Below the pieces are notes generated by a model. The model worked only from the letters and a program-made list of their open reading frames with translations, was not told the DNA's origin and ran no database searches. This document shows, piece by piece, positions 23,934 through 33,031 of a DNA stretch of 39,676 nucleotides. Origin of the DNA: Oscillospiraceae bacterium. Lineage in GTDB: Bacteria; Bacillota; Clostridia; Oscillospirales; Acutalibacteraceae. Position numbers and translations under genes: made by a program. The DNA is taken from NCBI GenBank assembly GCA_015066465.1, contig SVOI01000018.1, positions 1-39,676 of the forward strand. The letters run 5' to 3'. Positions within the stretch are counted from its first letter, which is position 1; each line of letters starts with the position of its first letter.

Positions 23934-25304
23934 TTATTCCAATCCTATATACCACGCTGGGTTAACTCTTGTACCATTTATTCTTACTTCAAAGTGAAGG
24001 TGGGCACCGAATGAATAACCAGTGTTACCAACTCTGCCTATTGCATAACCTTTTGTTACGTGGTCTCCGGCGCTTACCATAAGTGAATCGTCGAGCATAT
24101 GAGCGTAAAGCGTTTCAACGCCGTTGCCGTGGTCAATCATTACGTAATTACCATAACCACCAGTGCTCCAGCCAGCCTCTGTAACAACGCCTGAAGCACC
24201 TGCAACAACAAGTGAGCCAGAAGCGTTTGCACCAGAAATATCAATACCTTTGTGGTTACCAAGACTACGCCAGCCGAAAGGTGAGGTAACTGTGTGAAGA
24301 CCAACAACAGGCCAGCAGAAATAACCACTTGTCTGAGTAACTGTGTAGCCACCCATTGAAATACTTTCAGCTCTCATACCTTTTTCAACAACCTGAGAAA
24401 CAGGCGCTTTTATCTGAAGACTTGTAAGGTTTTGTGAAAGAACCTTTTTCTTGTCTATATAAGTAACAAGGTCAATAACGTATTCAGAGCCTTTTTTACC
24501 TTTTCTTCTTACTCTTGAGTCACCAATAAAAAGGGTGTTTGTTTCAATATCTACAGTGTCAAATGGAACAGAAGCAATCTTTGTTTCACATTCAACGTGT
24601 TGAGGAGTCAAAAGCTCAAATGTCTTTAAAGCAAGATTTAAACGCTCTTTGTTCCAGATGTTTTCGTCACTGCTTTTGTAATAAGCGTATTTGTAAGAAA
24701 TTGTTTCGGCAAATGAAACAGAAGCTTTTTTGTTTTTCTTCTTTTCTGCTTCCAACAATTCATTTATAACACTGTGAGCAGTTAATTGCTCTTCAACTGC
24801 ACAAATTAATCTGTCATCAATGTAAACCTCGCAAACCTTTATATAATCTGGTGCGATTTTTTGCACGAGTAAATCGCTGAGTGCTTCATCAGATAATATA
24901 TTGTAAGGCTCGGTTTTTGCTGTTTTAAATTCTATTTCATAATCAGTTTTTGTGTTGAGCTTTTTGAGTGTTGATTTTTCTATTTTTTCAGCACTTTCTT
25001 CAGATTTTATGTAACCAACGGTGTCACCATTTAAAATAACCTTAGTAGCCTCAACTTTTGTGCTTCTTGTGTTTATAAATACCGCTACACCAGAAATTAC
25101 AGATGCAATAAGAATAAAAACAATAGCTCTCACTAAAAAAGTCTTAACAGAAGAAAAAGACTTTTTGTTGTAGTTTATAAAGTAAATCGAAAGATTTTTA
25201 AGCGTGAATAAAATATATCTTTTATAAAAACGAATAGCACCTGTTACGAGACCTGTAACAAATGCACCTAAAGCGCTTATTAAATTGTAAATAGGGTTAT
25301 TCAT
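23934..25304 (-). CDS. Membrane-anchored M23 (LytM) peptidase with G5 domain
   Basis: A 456-residue cell-wall hydrolase of the M23 family. A transmembrane helix at about 60-82 (VRAIVFILIASVISGVAVFI) anchors it. Next come an extracytoplasmic region like those of clostridial spore and wall peptidases, a G5 domain (about 255-325, with RVRRKGKKGSEYVIDLVTYIDKK and VVEKG) that may bind wall sugars, and the LytM domain (about 340-456). The zinc ligands are in HKGIDI (H and D) and HLHFEV (H); HGNGVETLYAHM precedes. It should cut peptidoglycan cross-links. It has its own promoter (25338-25366) and rlmH follows. Confidence 0.9.
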   Translation of the reverse strand: MNNPIYNLISALGAFVTGLVTGAIRFYKRYILFTLKNLSIYFINYNKKSFSSVKTFLVRAIVFILIASVISGVAVFINTRSTKVEATKVILNGDTVGYIKSEESAEKIEKSTLKKLNTKTDYEIEFKTAKTEPYNILSDEALSDLLVQKIAPDYIKVCEVYIDDRLICAVEEQLTAHSVINELLEAEKKKNKKASVSFAETISYKYAYYKSSDENIWNKERLNLALKTFELLTPQHVECETKIASVPFDTVDIETNTLFIGDSRVRRKGKKGSEYVIDLVTYIDKKKVLSQNLTSLQIKAPVSQVVEKGMRAESISMGGYTVTQTSGYFCWPVVGLHTVTSPFGWRSLGNHKGIDISGANASGSLVVAGASGVVTEAGWSTGGYGNYVMIDHGNGVETLYAHMLDDSLMVSAGDHVTKGYAIGRVGNTGYSFGAHLHFEVRINGTRVNPAWYIGLE

Positions 25305-25337
25305 TTAATCACCACATTACAAAATATATCACTATGA

Positions 25338-25366
25338 ATTATAACACAAACTTTTTCTATAAACAA
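25338..25366 (-). promoter_or_regulatory. Promoter of the M23 peptidase-rlmH operon
   Basis: Minus strand: TTGTTT (25366-25361), 17 bp, TATAAT (25343-25338), about 34 bp before the start. Confidence 0.6.
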
Positions 25367-25405
25367 GATTAAAAACTTTAAGTTTTATTAAATTTGTGTA
25401 AACTA

Positions 25406-25434
25406 TTGTTTATTCAGGCAAAATATGTTAAAAT
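25406..25434 (+). promoter_or_regulatory. Candidate promoter of alr
   Basis: TTGTTT (25406-25411), 17 bp, TAAAAT (25429-25434), 36 bp before the TTG start. The -35 is weak. Confidence 0.4.
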
Positions 25435-25470
25435 AAACTGATAAAATTTTGTTTGTGAGATGTTAAATAG

Positions 25471-26598
25471 TTGGAAAATCAAAAATATTACAGGACTTAT
25501 GCTTCTATAGATTTGTCTGCAATCGAAAATAATATAGCAGAGCTTAAGAAAAAACTTAATAAAGGTGTTCTGACTCTTGCAACTGTAAAAGCGGATGCTT
25601 ATGGTCACGGAGCTAAAGGCGTGGCACTTCATATTCAGAATATGGTTGATTATTTTGGTATTGCAGAGCTCGGCGAAGCAGTTGAACTCCGTGAAGCAGG
25701 GGTTACTAAACCTATTTTAGTTCTCTCTTACACTTCACCGTATCAATATGAAACTCTTATTGAGAATGAGCTTACTCAGACGATTTTCAATTACAGTGAT
25801 GCTGTGGCACTTTCATCTGCCGCAGTAAAGCTTAACAAAATAGCACGAGTTCACATTGCAATAGATACTGGTATGTCAAGAATAGGCTTCTTCTGTAATG
25901 ATGAAAGCATTGAAGTTGTTAAAAGAATAAATGATTTACCAAATATTTATATTGAGGGTATTTTCAGTCACTACGCTTGTGCTGATTGTGAGAATAAAAG
26001 CGTTACTCAGAAGCAAACAAAGCTTTTTAAAGAATTTAACGAGAAATTATTGAATCGCGGAATAAAAATTCCTATTAAGCATATCTGTAACAGTGCTGGT
26101 TCTCTGAGTTTAGATGAGCAGTTTGATATGGTCAGACTCGGTCTCGTTATGTATGGTCTTTACCCGGACCCTTGTGTTAATGATGGCACAGTGAATTTAA
26201 AACCAGCAATGAAAATCGTAAGTCACGTAATTCACGTGAAAGAAGTGCCAGCGGGTAGTGGTGTCAGCTATGGTCACACTTATCATTCAGAAAGACCAAC
26301 TAAAATTGCTACAATTTGCATAGGCTATGCCGATGGTTATTCAAGGCAGTTTTCCAATAAAGGTAAAGTGCTTATAAACGGCAAATTTGCAAATGTAATC
26401 GGCAGAGTTTGTATGGACCAGCTTATGGTTGACGTAACAGACCTTGAAAATGTTAATGTTGGTGATGAAGTTGTAATTTTAGGCAGAGATAAAGAAAATG
26501 AAATTACAGCCGAAGAATTAGCCGAAATGACAGGTACAATAAATTATGAAATTATTTGTCAGTTCCAGAAGAGAGTGACAATAATACAACATAAATAA
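25471..26598 (+). CDS. alr: Alanine racemase
   Basis: A 375-residue PLP enzyme that interconverts L- and D-alanine for peptidoglycan (and for D-alanylation of teichoic acids). The PLP lysine is K40 in TVKADAYGHGAKG. The other signatures are HIAIDTGMSRIGF, HICNSAGSL, VRLGLVMYGLYP, GVSYGHTY and GRVCMDQLMVDVTD near the catalytic tyrosine of the partner subunit. It begins at a TTG; ribosome-site bases are poor (GTGAGATG), so translation may be modest. An exporter operon follows 27 bp later. Confidence 0.95.
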   Translation: MENQKYYRTYASIDLSAIENNIAELKKKLNKGVLTLATVKADAYGHGAKGVALHIQNMVDYFGIAELGEAVELREAGVTKPILVLSYTSPYQYETLIENELTQTIFNYSDAVALSSAAVKLNKIARVHIAIDTGMSRIGFFCNDESIEVVKRINDLPNIYIEGIFSHYACADCENKSVTQKQTKLFKEFNEKLLNRGIKIPIKHICNSAGSLSLDEQFDMVRLGLVMYGLYPDPCVNDGTVNLKPAMKIVSHVIHVKEVPAGSGVSYGHTYHSERPTKIATICIGYADGYSRQFSNKGKVLINGKFANVIGRVCMDQLMVDVTDLENVNVGDEVVILGRDKENEITAEELAEMTGTINYEIICQFQKRVTIIQHK

Positions 26599-26625
26599 TT
26601 TATAAAAAATTAAGGGTTTTGATTT

Positions 26626-27447
26626 ATGAGTTATATTAATCTTTTGAAAGAAAATTTAAAAGAACATAAAGATAATTATGTTCAGATTTTTAGACTTTCT
26701 ATTGCAGATTTAAAAAAGACTTACCACGGTGCAGCACTTGGCTGGTTCTGGGCAATAGTAAAGCCTGTAGTTTCAATATTTGTTTATTGGTTTGCTATAG
26801 AAATCGGACTCCGTAAGGGTGGCGATGTTGGAGATTATCCTTTTATTCTCTGGCTTATTGCGGGTATGGTGCCGTGGTTCTATATGAATGAGCTTATAAC
26901 TGGTGGTACTGAATGTATAAGAAAATATAGCTACCTCGTTACAAAAATGAAGTATCCTATTATGACCATTCCTACTTTTACTAATATTTCAAAATTCTTA
27001 GTGAATGCAATTTTAGTAGTTGTAGTAGTTTTAATATTCTGGATTTGTGGCTATCCACCATCAATTTATCTTTTACAATTGCCATTTTATATGATTTTAA
27101 TGTTCTTGTTCTTTAATGCCTGGGGCCTTTTCGCTGGGATGGTTTCTGCAATAGGTAAGGACTTTTCAAACCTTGTAAAATCATTTGTTACAGCGGTTTT
27201 CTGGCTTTCAGGTGTGTTGTGGGATGTGGAAAAATTAGCACACTCAAATTTGTTTTTTAAAATTTTCTTTATGATTAATCCCATTACATATTTCTGCTAC
27301 GGATTCAGGAATTGCTTTGTTTATAAAAAATGGTTCTTTGAAGATATTGAAAGTTTGTGTTGTATTTTAGGTCTTTACTTAATTTTAGGCTTCCTTTCAC
27401 TCTGGGCTTATAAGAAATTAAGAAAAGAAATTCCTGACGTGTTATAA
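26626..27447 (+). CDS. ABC-2 type polysaccharide/teichoic acid export permease (TagG/Wzm-like)
   Basis: A 273-residue membrane protein with six predicted transmembrane segments, of the ABC-2 family that exports lipid-linked polymers. The amphipathic start (IADLKKTYHGAALGWFWAIVKPV) and the segment GMVSAIGKDFSNLVKSFVTAVFWLSGVLWD are hallmarks of TagG/Wzm-type permeases. With the ATPase in the next gene it should form the transporter that moves a teichoic acid or other glycan across the membrane. The two CDP-glycerol transferases 6-8 kb downstream make a glycerol-phosphate polymer a likely cargo, which is inferred. Gap to the ATPase: 14 bp. Confidence 0.88.
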   Translation: MSYINLLKENLKEHKDNYVQIFRLSIADLKKTYHGAALGWFWAIVKPVVSIFVYWFAIEIGLRKGGDVGDYPFILWLIAGMVPWFYMNELITGGTECIRKYSYLVTKMKYPIMTIPTFTNISKFLVNAILVVVVVLIFWICGYPPSIYLLQLPFYMILMFLFFNAWGLFAGMVSAIGKDFSNLVKSFVTAVFWLSGVLWDVEKLAHSNLFFKIFFMINPITYFCYGFRNCFVYKKWFFEDIESLCCILGLYLILGFLSLWAYKKLRKEIPDVL

Positions 27448-27461
27448 GAAAGGCTTTGTAT

Positions 27462-28208
27462 ATGAATAACGACGTAGTAATCAGTTTTCAGAATGTTTCA
27501 AAAGAATATAAGCTTTATTCAAGTAATCGTGCAAGGCTTCTTGGTATCTTTTTTAAAAGAGTGCCATATAAAAAGAAATTAGCGGTTAATGATGTGAGCT
27601 TTACTGTAAAACGTGGCGAATCTGTTGCGCTTTTCGGCAAGAATGGTGCAGGTAAATCTACAATTTTAAAAATGATTACAGGTGTTACTTATCCTACAAC
27701 AGGTGAAATCAGGGTTAATGGTAGGGTAAGTGCACTTTTAGAGCTTACAAGTGGCTTCGACCAGGAGTTTTCTGGTAGAGAAAATATTTATTTAAAAGGT
27801 CATATTTTAGGGCTTAAAGATAGTGAAATTTCCGCTTTAGAAGAAGAAATTATCGAGTTTTCAGAGCTTGAAGAATATATAGACCAACCGGTGAGAACAT
27901 ATTCAAGTGGTATGAAATCTCGCTTAGGCTTTGCTATAAACGTTAATATAAGACCAGAAATTCTTATAGTTGACGAAGCATTAAGCGTTGGTGATGCAGA
28001 TTTCAAAAACAAGTGTAAAGAAAAGGTTAACGAGATAATAAATAACGAAAACGTTACACTCCTTTTCGTTACTCACCAGAAGTCTGTTGCCGAAGAATTC
28101 TGCAAACGTGGTATTGTGCTTAAAAAGGGTAAATTAAAATTTGATGGCGAAATCAACGAAGCTATAGAAAAATATGTTTCGATTTATAAGAAGAAAAAGA
28201 ATAAGTAG
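27462..28208 (+). CDS. ABC transporter ATPase, teichoic acid/polysaccharide export (TagH/Wzt-like)
   Basis: A 248-residue ATPase. Walker A is FGKNGAGKST, the signature is YSSGMKSRLGFA, Walker B is ILIVDEAL, followed by SVGDADF (D-loop) and the switch histidine in FVTHQ. The stretch LELTSGFDQEFSGRENIYLKG is specific to polysaccharide-export ATPases of the TagH/Wzt class. The C-terminal extension of TagH or carbohydrate-binding Wzt proteins is missing, so this is the short form. I chose the ATG at 27462, with AAGAAAGG 8 bases before it, over the TTG at 27456. Partner of the permease just upstream. Confidence 0.9.
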   Translation: MNNDVVISFQNVSKEYKLYSSNRARLLGIFFKRVPYKKKLAVNDVSFTVKRGESVALFGKNGAGKSTILKMITGVTYPTTGEIRVNGRVSALLELTSGFDQEFSGRENIYLKGHILGLKDSEISALEEEIIEFSELEEYIDQPVRTYSSGMKSRLGFAINVNIRPEILIVDEALSVGDADFKNKCKEKVNEIINNENVTLLFVTHQKSVAEEFCKRGIVLKKGKLKFDGEINEAIEKYVSIYKKKKNK

Positions 28209-28241
28209 TTGTTAGACAATAGCTATCAGGGAGCAGATTTT

Positions 28242-29153
28242 ATGAAAAAGATTATTCTCATTATAACAAGCATTATTTTATCTTTGGTTTTAGTAGTCGC
28301 TATTGCTTTAGCAGGTAACACGTTCTTTTATTACCCGCACTATAAAGAAAATAAGCAAGAAGTAAATATAAAAATAGAAGATACAAGCAAAATCAAAATG
28401 ATGAGCTATAATCTTCGTTGCATAAGTCCTACCGATTTCGGGAAAAAAGCGTGGTTTTACAGAGCAGATTTAGTAATAGCTGATATTGAAGAGCAAAAGC
28501 CTGGAATTATTGGTTTTCAGGAAGCTACTAAATGGCATTACTCATACCTTGTAGATTGTTTAAAAGGTTACGATTCAATTATTACTTATCGTGATGAAGC
28601 CTTTAACTCTGAGGGGTGTCCTGTTTTTTATAATACAGAGCTTTACACTTTGGTAGATAAGGGTTCATTCTGGCTTTCAGAAACACCAGACGTTATGAGT
28701 AAATCCTGGGGTGCGCAGTTTAATCGTGTTTGCAGCTACGTGATTTTAAGTGATAAAGCTACAAATGAAAACTTTGTTGTTTTTAATACACATTTAAGTC
28801 ACGTCAGTGATGAAGCAAGAATTAAGGGCATAAATGTTGTACTCGATAAAATCAAAGAGTTCGGTGGATATCCAGCTGTTATTATGGGTGACTTCAATGC
28901 TCTTGAGGGTTCTGAAACATATAATAGTGTTACTGAAAACTTTCTCGATGCACAAAAGGTTGCATTAAAATCAATAGCTTCACACACATATCAGAACTGG
29001 GGTAACCCTGAAAGCTTTAAGAGAATTGACTATTTTATGGTCTCAAAAACAGGCTTCAAGGTGGAAGGCTATAATGTTCTTTCGGGGCTTCGTAATGGCG
29101 TTTATACGAGCGACCATTGTCCGATTGTGCTTGAATTACAAATAGAAAAATAG
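28242..29153 (+). CDS. Membrane-anchored endonuclease/exonuclease/phosphatase (EEP) family hydrolase
   Basis: A 303-residue protein with an N-terminal membrane segment (about 2-24) and an extracytoplasmic EEP domain. Fold motifs: MMSYNLRC, GFQEAT (metal-binding Glu), VVFNTHLSHVS, IMGDFNALEG, RIDYFMV and SDHCPIVLEL (final catalytic His). These enzymes cleave phosphodiesters in nucleic acid, sphingomyelin or inositol phosphates; position after a polymer exporter and outside the membrane suggests a wall polymer or lipid substrate, which is conjecture. The start at 28242 follows AGGGAGC; an in-frame TTG at 28209 has no site. A bidirectional terminator follows. Confidence 0.85.
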   Translation: MKKIILIITSIILSLVLVVAIALAGNTFFYYPHYKENKQEVNIKIEDTSKIKMMSYNLRCISPTDFGKKAWFYRADLVIADIEEQKPGIIGFQEATKWHYSYLVDCLKGYDSIITYRDEAFNSEGCPVFYNTELYTLVDKGSFWLSETPDVMSKSWGAQFNRVCSYVILSDKATNENFVVFNTHLSHVSDEARIKGINVVLDKIKEFGGYPAVIMGDFNALEGSETYNSVTENFLDAQKVALKSIASHTYQNWGNPESFKRIDYFMVSKTGFKVEGYNVLSGLRNGVYTSDHCPIVLELQIEK

Positions 29154-29166
29154 GTTTTATAATTTA

Positions 29167-29204
29167 AAAAATCTACCATTTGTGATGAATAATGGTAGAT
29201 TTTT
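29167..29204. terminator. Bidirectional intrinsic terminator
   Basis: AAAAATCTACCATT / AATGGTAGATTTTT with a 10-nt loop and flanking A and T runs, between the convergent EEP and Cof-type genes. Confidence 0.92.
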
Positions 29205-29208
29205 TGTT

Positions 29209-30003
29209 TTAGTATATTTCATCGAGTATCTCAATCGCATTAGCAATACAACCATTGTTATTGGAACGGGTAACGTATTTAGCTACTGATAATGCTTCTT
29301 TTGAGCCGTTTTCTGGTACAAACCCTGCATTTGCGGCAACAAGCATTTCAACGTCGTTGTAGCCGTCACCCGCAGCATAGGTGTCTTTCTTATCACAACC
29401 AAGACTCTCTGCGAGTCTTAAAAGTCCAACGCCTTTGTCAATTCCTTTTCTCATAATTTCAATGTATTCGCCGTCATTTCTTAAAAAGTTCACTTCTGGG
29501 TAATTTTCAAGAAAATCCTGAACCTCTTTTGACTGCTCATTGGCTAAAATCATAACCTTAGTCCAGGGACGAGGCGCATCAGTGACTTTCTTTACCTGTG
29601 TGAATGGAATATTCTGACTCGTAAAATGTCTTTCTGATTTTTCGTTTATATTAATTGAACAGACCTTGTTAAAATTATAAAATTCAAATGCAACCTCAGG
29701 GAATTTTTCTAAAACAGCTTCAAAAGGCTTGATGCCTTCATCACCAATGGCGTCATTAAAAATAATTTCGTTTTTTACGTAATCATAAGCCATAGCACCA
29801 TTTCCTAAAAGCACTGGTGCATTTATGTATTCTGGGTCGTAAAGGTGAAACCCTTGGTGAATTCTACCAGTGCAAACAGTAAAAAATCCACCTTCACTTA
29901 TAAAATATTTGATTTTTTCAATTACGTCTGGTGTAATAATTCCATTATCATTCTTAAGTGTGCCGTCAAAATCACTTGCCAATAAAACATTTTTGAATTT
30001 CAT
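29209..30003 (-). CDS. Cof-type HAD hydrolase (sugar/nucleotide phosphatase)
   Basis: A 264-residue HAD phosphatase of the Cof (IIB) subfamily. Motif I is LLASDFDGTLKND, motif II is FTVCTGR, the motif III lysine is in RKGIDKGVGLLRLAE, and motif IV is AAGDGYNDVEML. The cap domain lies between about 85 and 190. Such enzymes dephosphorylate sugar phosphates, flavin or PLP precursors; the substrate here is open. I chose the ATG at 30003, preceded by GGTGATT, over an upstream in-frame ATG at 30048 which would add 15 residues and overlap the promoter. Confidence 0.88.
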   Translation of the reverse strand: MKFKNVLLASDFDGTLKNDNGIITPDVIEKIKYFISEGGFFTVCTGRIHQGFHLYDPEYINAPVLLGNGAMAYDYVKNEIIFNDAIGDEGIKPFEAVLEKFPEVAFEFYNFNKVCSININEKSERHFTSQNIPFTQVKKVTDAPRPWTKVMILANEQSKEVQDFLENYPEVNFLRNDGEYIEIMRKGIDKGVGLLRLAESLGCDKKDTYAAGDGYNDVEMLVAANAGFVPENGSKEALSVAKYVTRSNNNGCIANAIEILDEIY

Positions 30004-30019
30004 AGTAATCACCAACTGA

Positions 30020-30048
30020 ATTTTAGCAAAATGTATAATACTTTTCAA
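30020..30048 (-). promoter_or_regulatory. Candidate promoter of the Cof-type gene
   Basis: Minus strand: TTGAAA (30048-30043), 17 bp, TAAAAT (30025-30020). It would leave a very short leader before the ATG at 30003. Confidence 0.45.
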
Positions 30049-30089
30049 TAGTTTTTAGTTATTTTCTATCAAAAAAGAGATGAAAAATC

Positions 30090-30118
30090 TTGATATTACG
30101 CTAAAAAAGTGGTATAAT
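30090..30118 (+). promoter_or_regulatory. Promoter of asnA (and probably typA)
   Basis: TTGATA (30090-30095), 17 bp, TATAAT (30113-30118), 29 bp before the start codon. One of the best promoter matches in the window. Confidence 0.75.
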
Positions 30119-30147
30119 TTTACGGTATTTTGTTTGGAGGTAATCCT

Positions 30148-31155
30148 ATGCTCGTTTTAAAAGATGATTATAAACCAACTCTTTCTATGAGAGATACTCA
30201 GAAAGCTATAAAAATAGTTCGTGACACCTTTGAAGATAATTTAGCCGCAAGGCTTAATCTTGAAAGAATTTCAGCACCGCTTTTCGTTACAAGAAAAAGC
30301 GGTATCAATGATGACCTTAACGGTGTAGAACGAGCAGTTTCTTTCGATGTTAAAGAAATGCCCGAAGCAGGCGACGTTGTTATTGTTCACTCACTTGCAA
30401 AATGGAAAAGGTTAGCACTCAAAAAATATGGCTTTATGAGTGGAGAAGGCTTTTATACCGATATGAACGCTATCCGTCGTGATGAGGATATGGATAACCT
30501 TCATTCTATTTACGTTGACCAGTGGGATTGGGAAAAGGTTATAAATAGAGAAGACAGAAATATAGATTATTTAAAAAATACAGTTAAGAGCATAATTAAT
30601 GCTTTGGTTGATACACTCGAATTAGTTAAAGAAAAATTCCCACAGGTAAAAACAGAATTTACACGTGATGTTTTCTTTATAACTACTCAGGAATTGGAAG
30701 ATATGTATCCTGATTTAACTGCTAAAGAACGTGAAAAAGCAATCACCAAAGAAAAACAGATTGTTTTCCTTATGCAGATTGGTGGCAAGTTAAAAAGCGG
30801 TAAGCCACATGATGGCAGAGCGCCTGACTATGACGATTGGTCTTTAAATGGTGATATTTTAGTTTACAGCGATGTTTTAGAAGATGTTATCGAAATTTCT
30901 TCTATGGGTATAAGAGTTGATGAAAATTCACTTGATAACCAGCTCAACATTGCAGATAAAAACGAACGTAGAGAATTCGATTATCATAAACAGATTTTAA
31001 ATGGTACTCTTCCACTTACAATCGGTGGCGGTATCGGTCAGTCAAGAGTTTGTATGCTTTTACTTGGTAAGTTACATATCGGTGAGGTTCAGGCTTCATT
31101 GTGGTCAGATGAAATGATAAAAACTTGTGCAGAAAAGAATGTAAATTTACTTTAA
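30148..31155 (+). CDS. asnA: Aspartate-ammonia ligase
   Basis: A 335-residue AsnA-type asparagine synthetase, which forms asparagine from aspartate, ammonia and ATP through an aspartyl-adenylate; it is related to class II aspartyl-tRNA synthetases. Clear marks are [54 protein letters not shown] and the class II motif 3-like [19 protein letters not shown]. Length is standard. The start at 30148 is preceded by TTGGAGG. typA follows after 28 bp without a terminator. Confidence 0.97.
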   Translation: MLVLKDDYKPTLSMRDTQKAIKIVRDTFEDNLAARLNLERISAPLFVTRKSGINDDLNGVERAVSFDVKEMPEAGDVVIVHSLAKWKRLALKKYGFMSGEGFYTDMNAIRRDEDMDNLHSIYVDQWDWEKVINREDRNIDYLKNTVKSIINALVDTLELVKEKFPQVKTEFTRDVFFITTQELEDMYPDLTAKEREKAITKEKQIVFLMQIGGKLKSGKPHDGRAPDYDDWSLNGDILVYSDVLEDVIEISSMGIRVDENSLDNQLNIADKNERREFDYHKQILNGTLPLTIGGGIGQSRVCMLLLGKLHIGEVQASLWSDEMIKTCAEKNVNLL

Positions 31156-31183
31156 TTTTTATATTGTGAAAAGGTGAAGGATT

Positions 31184-33004
31184 TTGAAAAGCAGAGAAGA
31201 TATAAGAAACGTCGCAATTATTGCCCACGTTGACCACGGTAAAACAACACTTGTTGACCAGCTTTTACACCAGAGTGGTATTTTCCGTTCAAATGAACAG
31301 GTTGACGAGCGTGTTATGGACTCAAACGACTTAGAAAAAGAACGTGGAATTACAATTCTTTCAAAAAATACTGGTATTCATTACAAAGATGTAAAAATCA
31401 ATATTGTTGATACCCCAGGCCACGCCGATTTCGGTGGCGAGGTTGAGCGTATTATGATGATGGTTGACGGCGTTCTTTTGCTTGTTGATGCATTTGAAGG
31501 TTGTATGCCACAAACTCGTTTCGTTCTCAAAAAAGCACTTGCTTTAGGTAAAAAAGCAATTGTTGTTATTAATAAAATTGACCGCCCTGGTGCAAGACCA
31601 AGCGAGGTTATTGACGAGGTTTTAGATTTATTTATAGATTTAGGTGCAAACGAAGAGCAGATTGAATTCCCAGTAGTTTACGCTTCAGGTAGAGATGGTT
31701 ATTCTTCGCTTGACCCAGAAGCAAGAGAGGGCGATATGAGACCTCTTCTTGATGCAATTCTCACGCATATCGATGCACCTCAGGGTGACGTTGACGGTCC
31801 TTTACAGATTCTCTTCTCAAGCCTCGATTATGACGATTATCTTGGTAGAATTGGTGTCGGTAGAGTTGAGCGTGGTAGTGTAAAAGCAGGGCAGACAGTT
31901 TCTCTTTGTAAGCAGGATGGCACTCACCAGAACGTAAAGGTAGTTAAGCTTTATCAGTTCGACGGACTCAAAAGGGTAGAGGTTGAAAGTGCAAAAATGG
32001 GTGACCTTATTGCAGTTTCTGGTATCAGTGAACTCAATATTGGCGAAACTGCATGTGACGTTGAGCACCTTGACCCACTCCCATTCGTTAAAATTGATGA
32101 ACCAACAATTTCAATGAACTTTATGGTTAACGACAGCCCATTTGCAGGTAAAGAGGGTAAGTTCGTTACTTCAAGAAATATTCGTGCAAGACTCTTTAAA
32201 GAAGTTGAAACAAACGTTAGTATGAGAGTTGAAGAAACTGAAAGCACAGACTCTTTCAAGGTTTCAGGTCGTGGCGAATTGCATTTATCAATTCTTATTG
32301 AAACAATGCGCCGTCAGGGTTATGAATTTCAGGTTTCTCGTCCACAGGTTATTTATAAAAAGGATGAAGCTGGCAACGTTTTAGAGCCAATGGAATTACT
32401 TATTGTAGAAGTTCCAGAAAGCTACGTTGGTGCAGTTATGGAAAAAATCGGTTCACGTAAGGGTGAACTCGAAAATATGGATGTTCGTGATGGCGGTTCA
32501 ACTCATATTGAATTTAAAATCCCAGCTCGTGGACTTATCGGCTATCGTTCAGAGTTTATGACCGATACAAATGGTAACGGTATTATGAATAACCTTTTCT
32601 TAGGTTATGAGCCTTATAAGGGCGATATTCAGATGCGTGAACGTGGTTCTATCGTTGTTCACGAAACTGGTGAAAGTACAGGTTATGGTCTTTTCAATAC
32701 ACAAGACCGTGGACGTCTTTTCATTGGCCCTGGTGTTCCAGTTTATGAAGGTATGATTGTCGGCGAATGTGCAAAGAATGAAGATATTGTTTGTAACGTT
32801 TGTAAGAAAAAGCAAATGACAAACACACGTGCTTCGGGTAGTGACGATGCACTCCGTTTAGTGCCTCACACAACATTGAGCCTTGAGCAATCAATGGAAT
32901 TTATAGGTGATGACGAATTAGTAGAAATCACACCTGAAAGCATCCGTTTAAGAAAGAAAATTCTTTCAAAAGAAATGAGAATGAAACAACAGTTTAAGAA
33001 ATAA
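31184..33004 (+). CDS. typA: Ribosome-associated GTPase TypA/BipA
   Basis: A 606-residue translational GTPase linked to ribosome assembly and stress or cold adaptation. The G motifs are G1 [11 protein letters not shown]2 ERGITI, G3 [10 protein letters not shown] and G4 NKIDRPGA. After beta-barrel and EF-G-like domains comes the TypA-specific C-terminal domain ([40 protein letters not shown]). The start is TTG behind AAGGTGAAGG. It is complete and closely follows asnA. Cell-wall genes are next downstream, 27 bp away. Confidence 0.97.
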   Translation: MKSREDIRNVAIIAHVDHGKTTLVDQLLHQSGIFRSNEQVDERVMDSNDLEKERGITILSKNTGIHYKDVKINIVDTPGHADFGGEVERIMMMVDGVLLLVDAFEGCMPQTRFVLKKALALGKKAIVVINKIDRPGARPSEVIDEVLDLFIDLGANEEQIEFPVVYASGRDGYSSLDPEAREGDMRPLLDAILTHIDAPQGDVDGPLQILFSSLDYDDYLGRIGVGRVERGSVKAGQTVSLCKQDGTHQNVKVVKLYQFDGLKRVEVESAKMGDLIAVSGISELNIGETACDVEHLDPLPFVKIDEPTISMNFMVNDSPFAGKEGKFVTSRNIRARLFKEVETNVSMRVEETESTDSFKVSGRGELHLSILIETMRRQGYEFQVSRPQVIYKKDEAGNVLEPMELLIVEVPESYVGAVMEKIGSRKGELENMDVRDGGSTHIEFKIPARGLIGYRSEFMTDTNGNGIMNNLFLGYEPYKGDIQMRERGSIVVHETGESTGYGLFNTQDRGRLFIGPGVPVYEGMIVGECAKNEDIVCNVCKKKQMTNTRASGSDDALRLVPHTTLSLEQSMEFIGDDELVEITPESIRLRKKILSKEMRMKQQFKK

Positions 33005-33031
33005 AATCAGAAAGCAGAAGGAGGTAAAGCT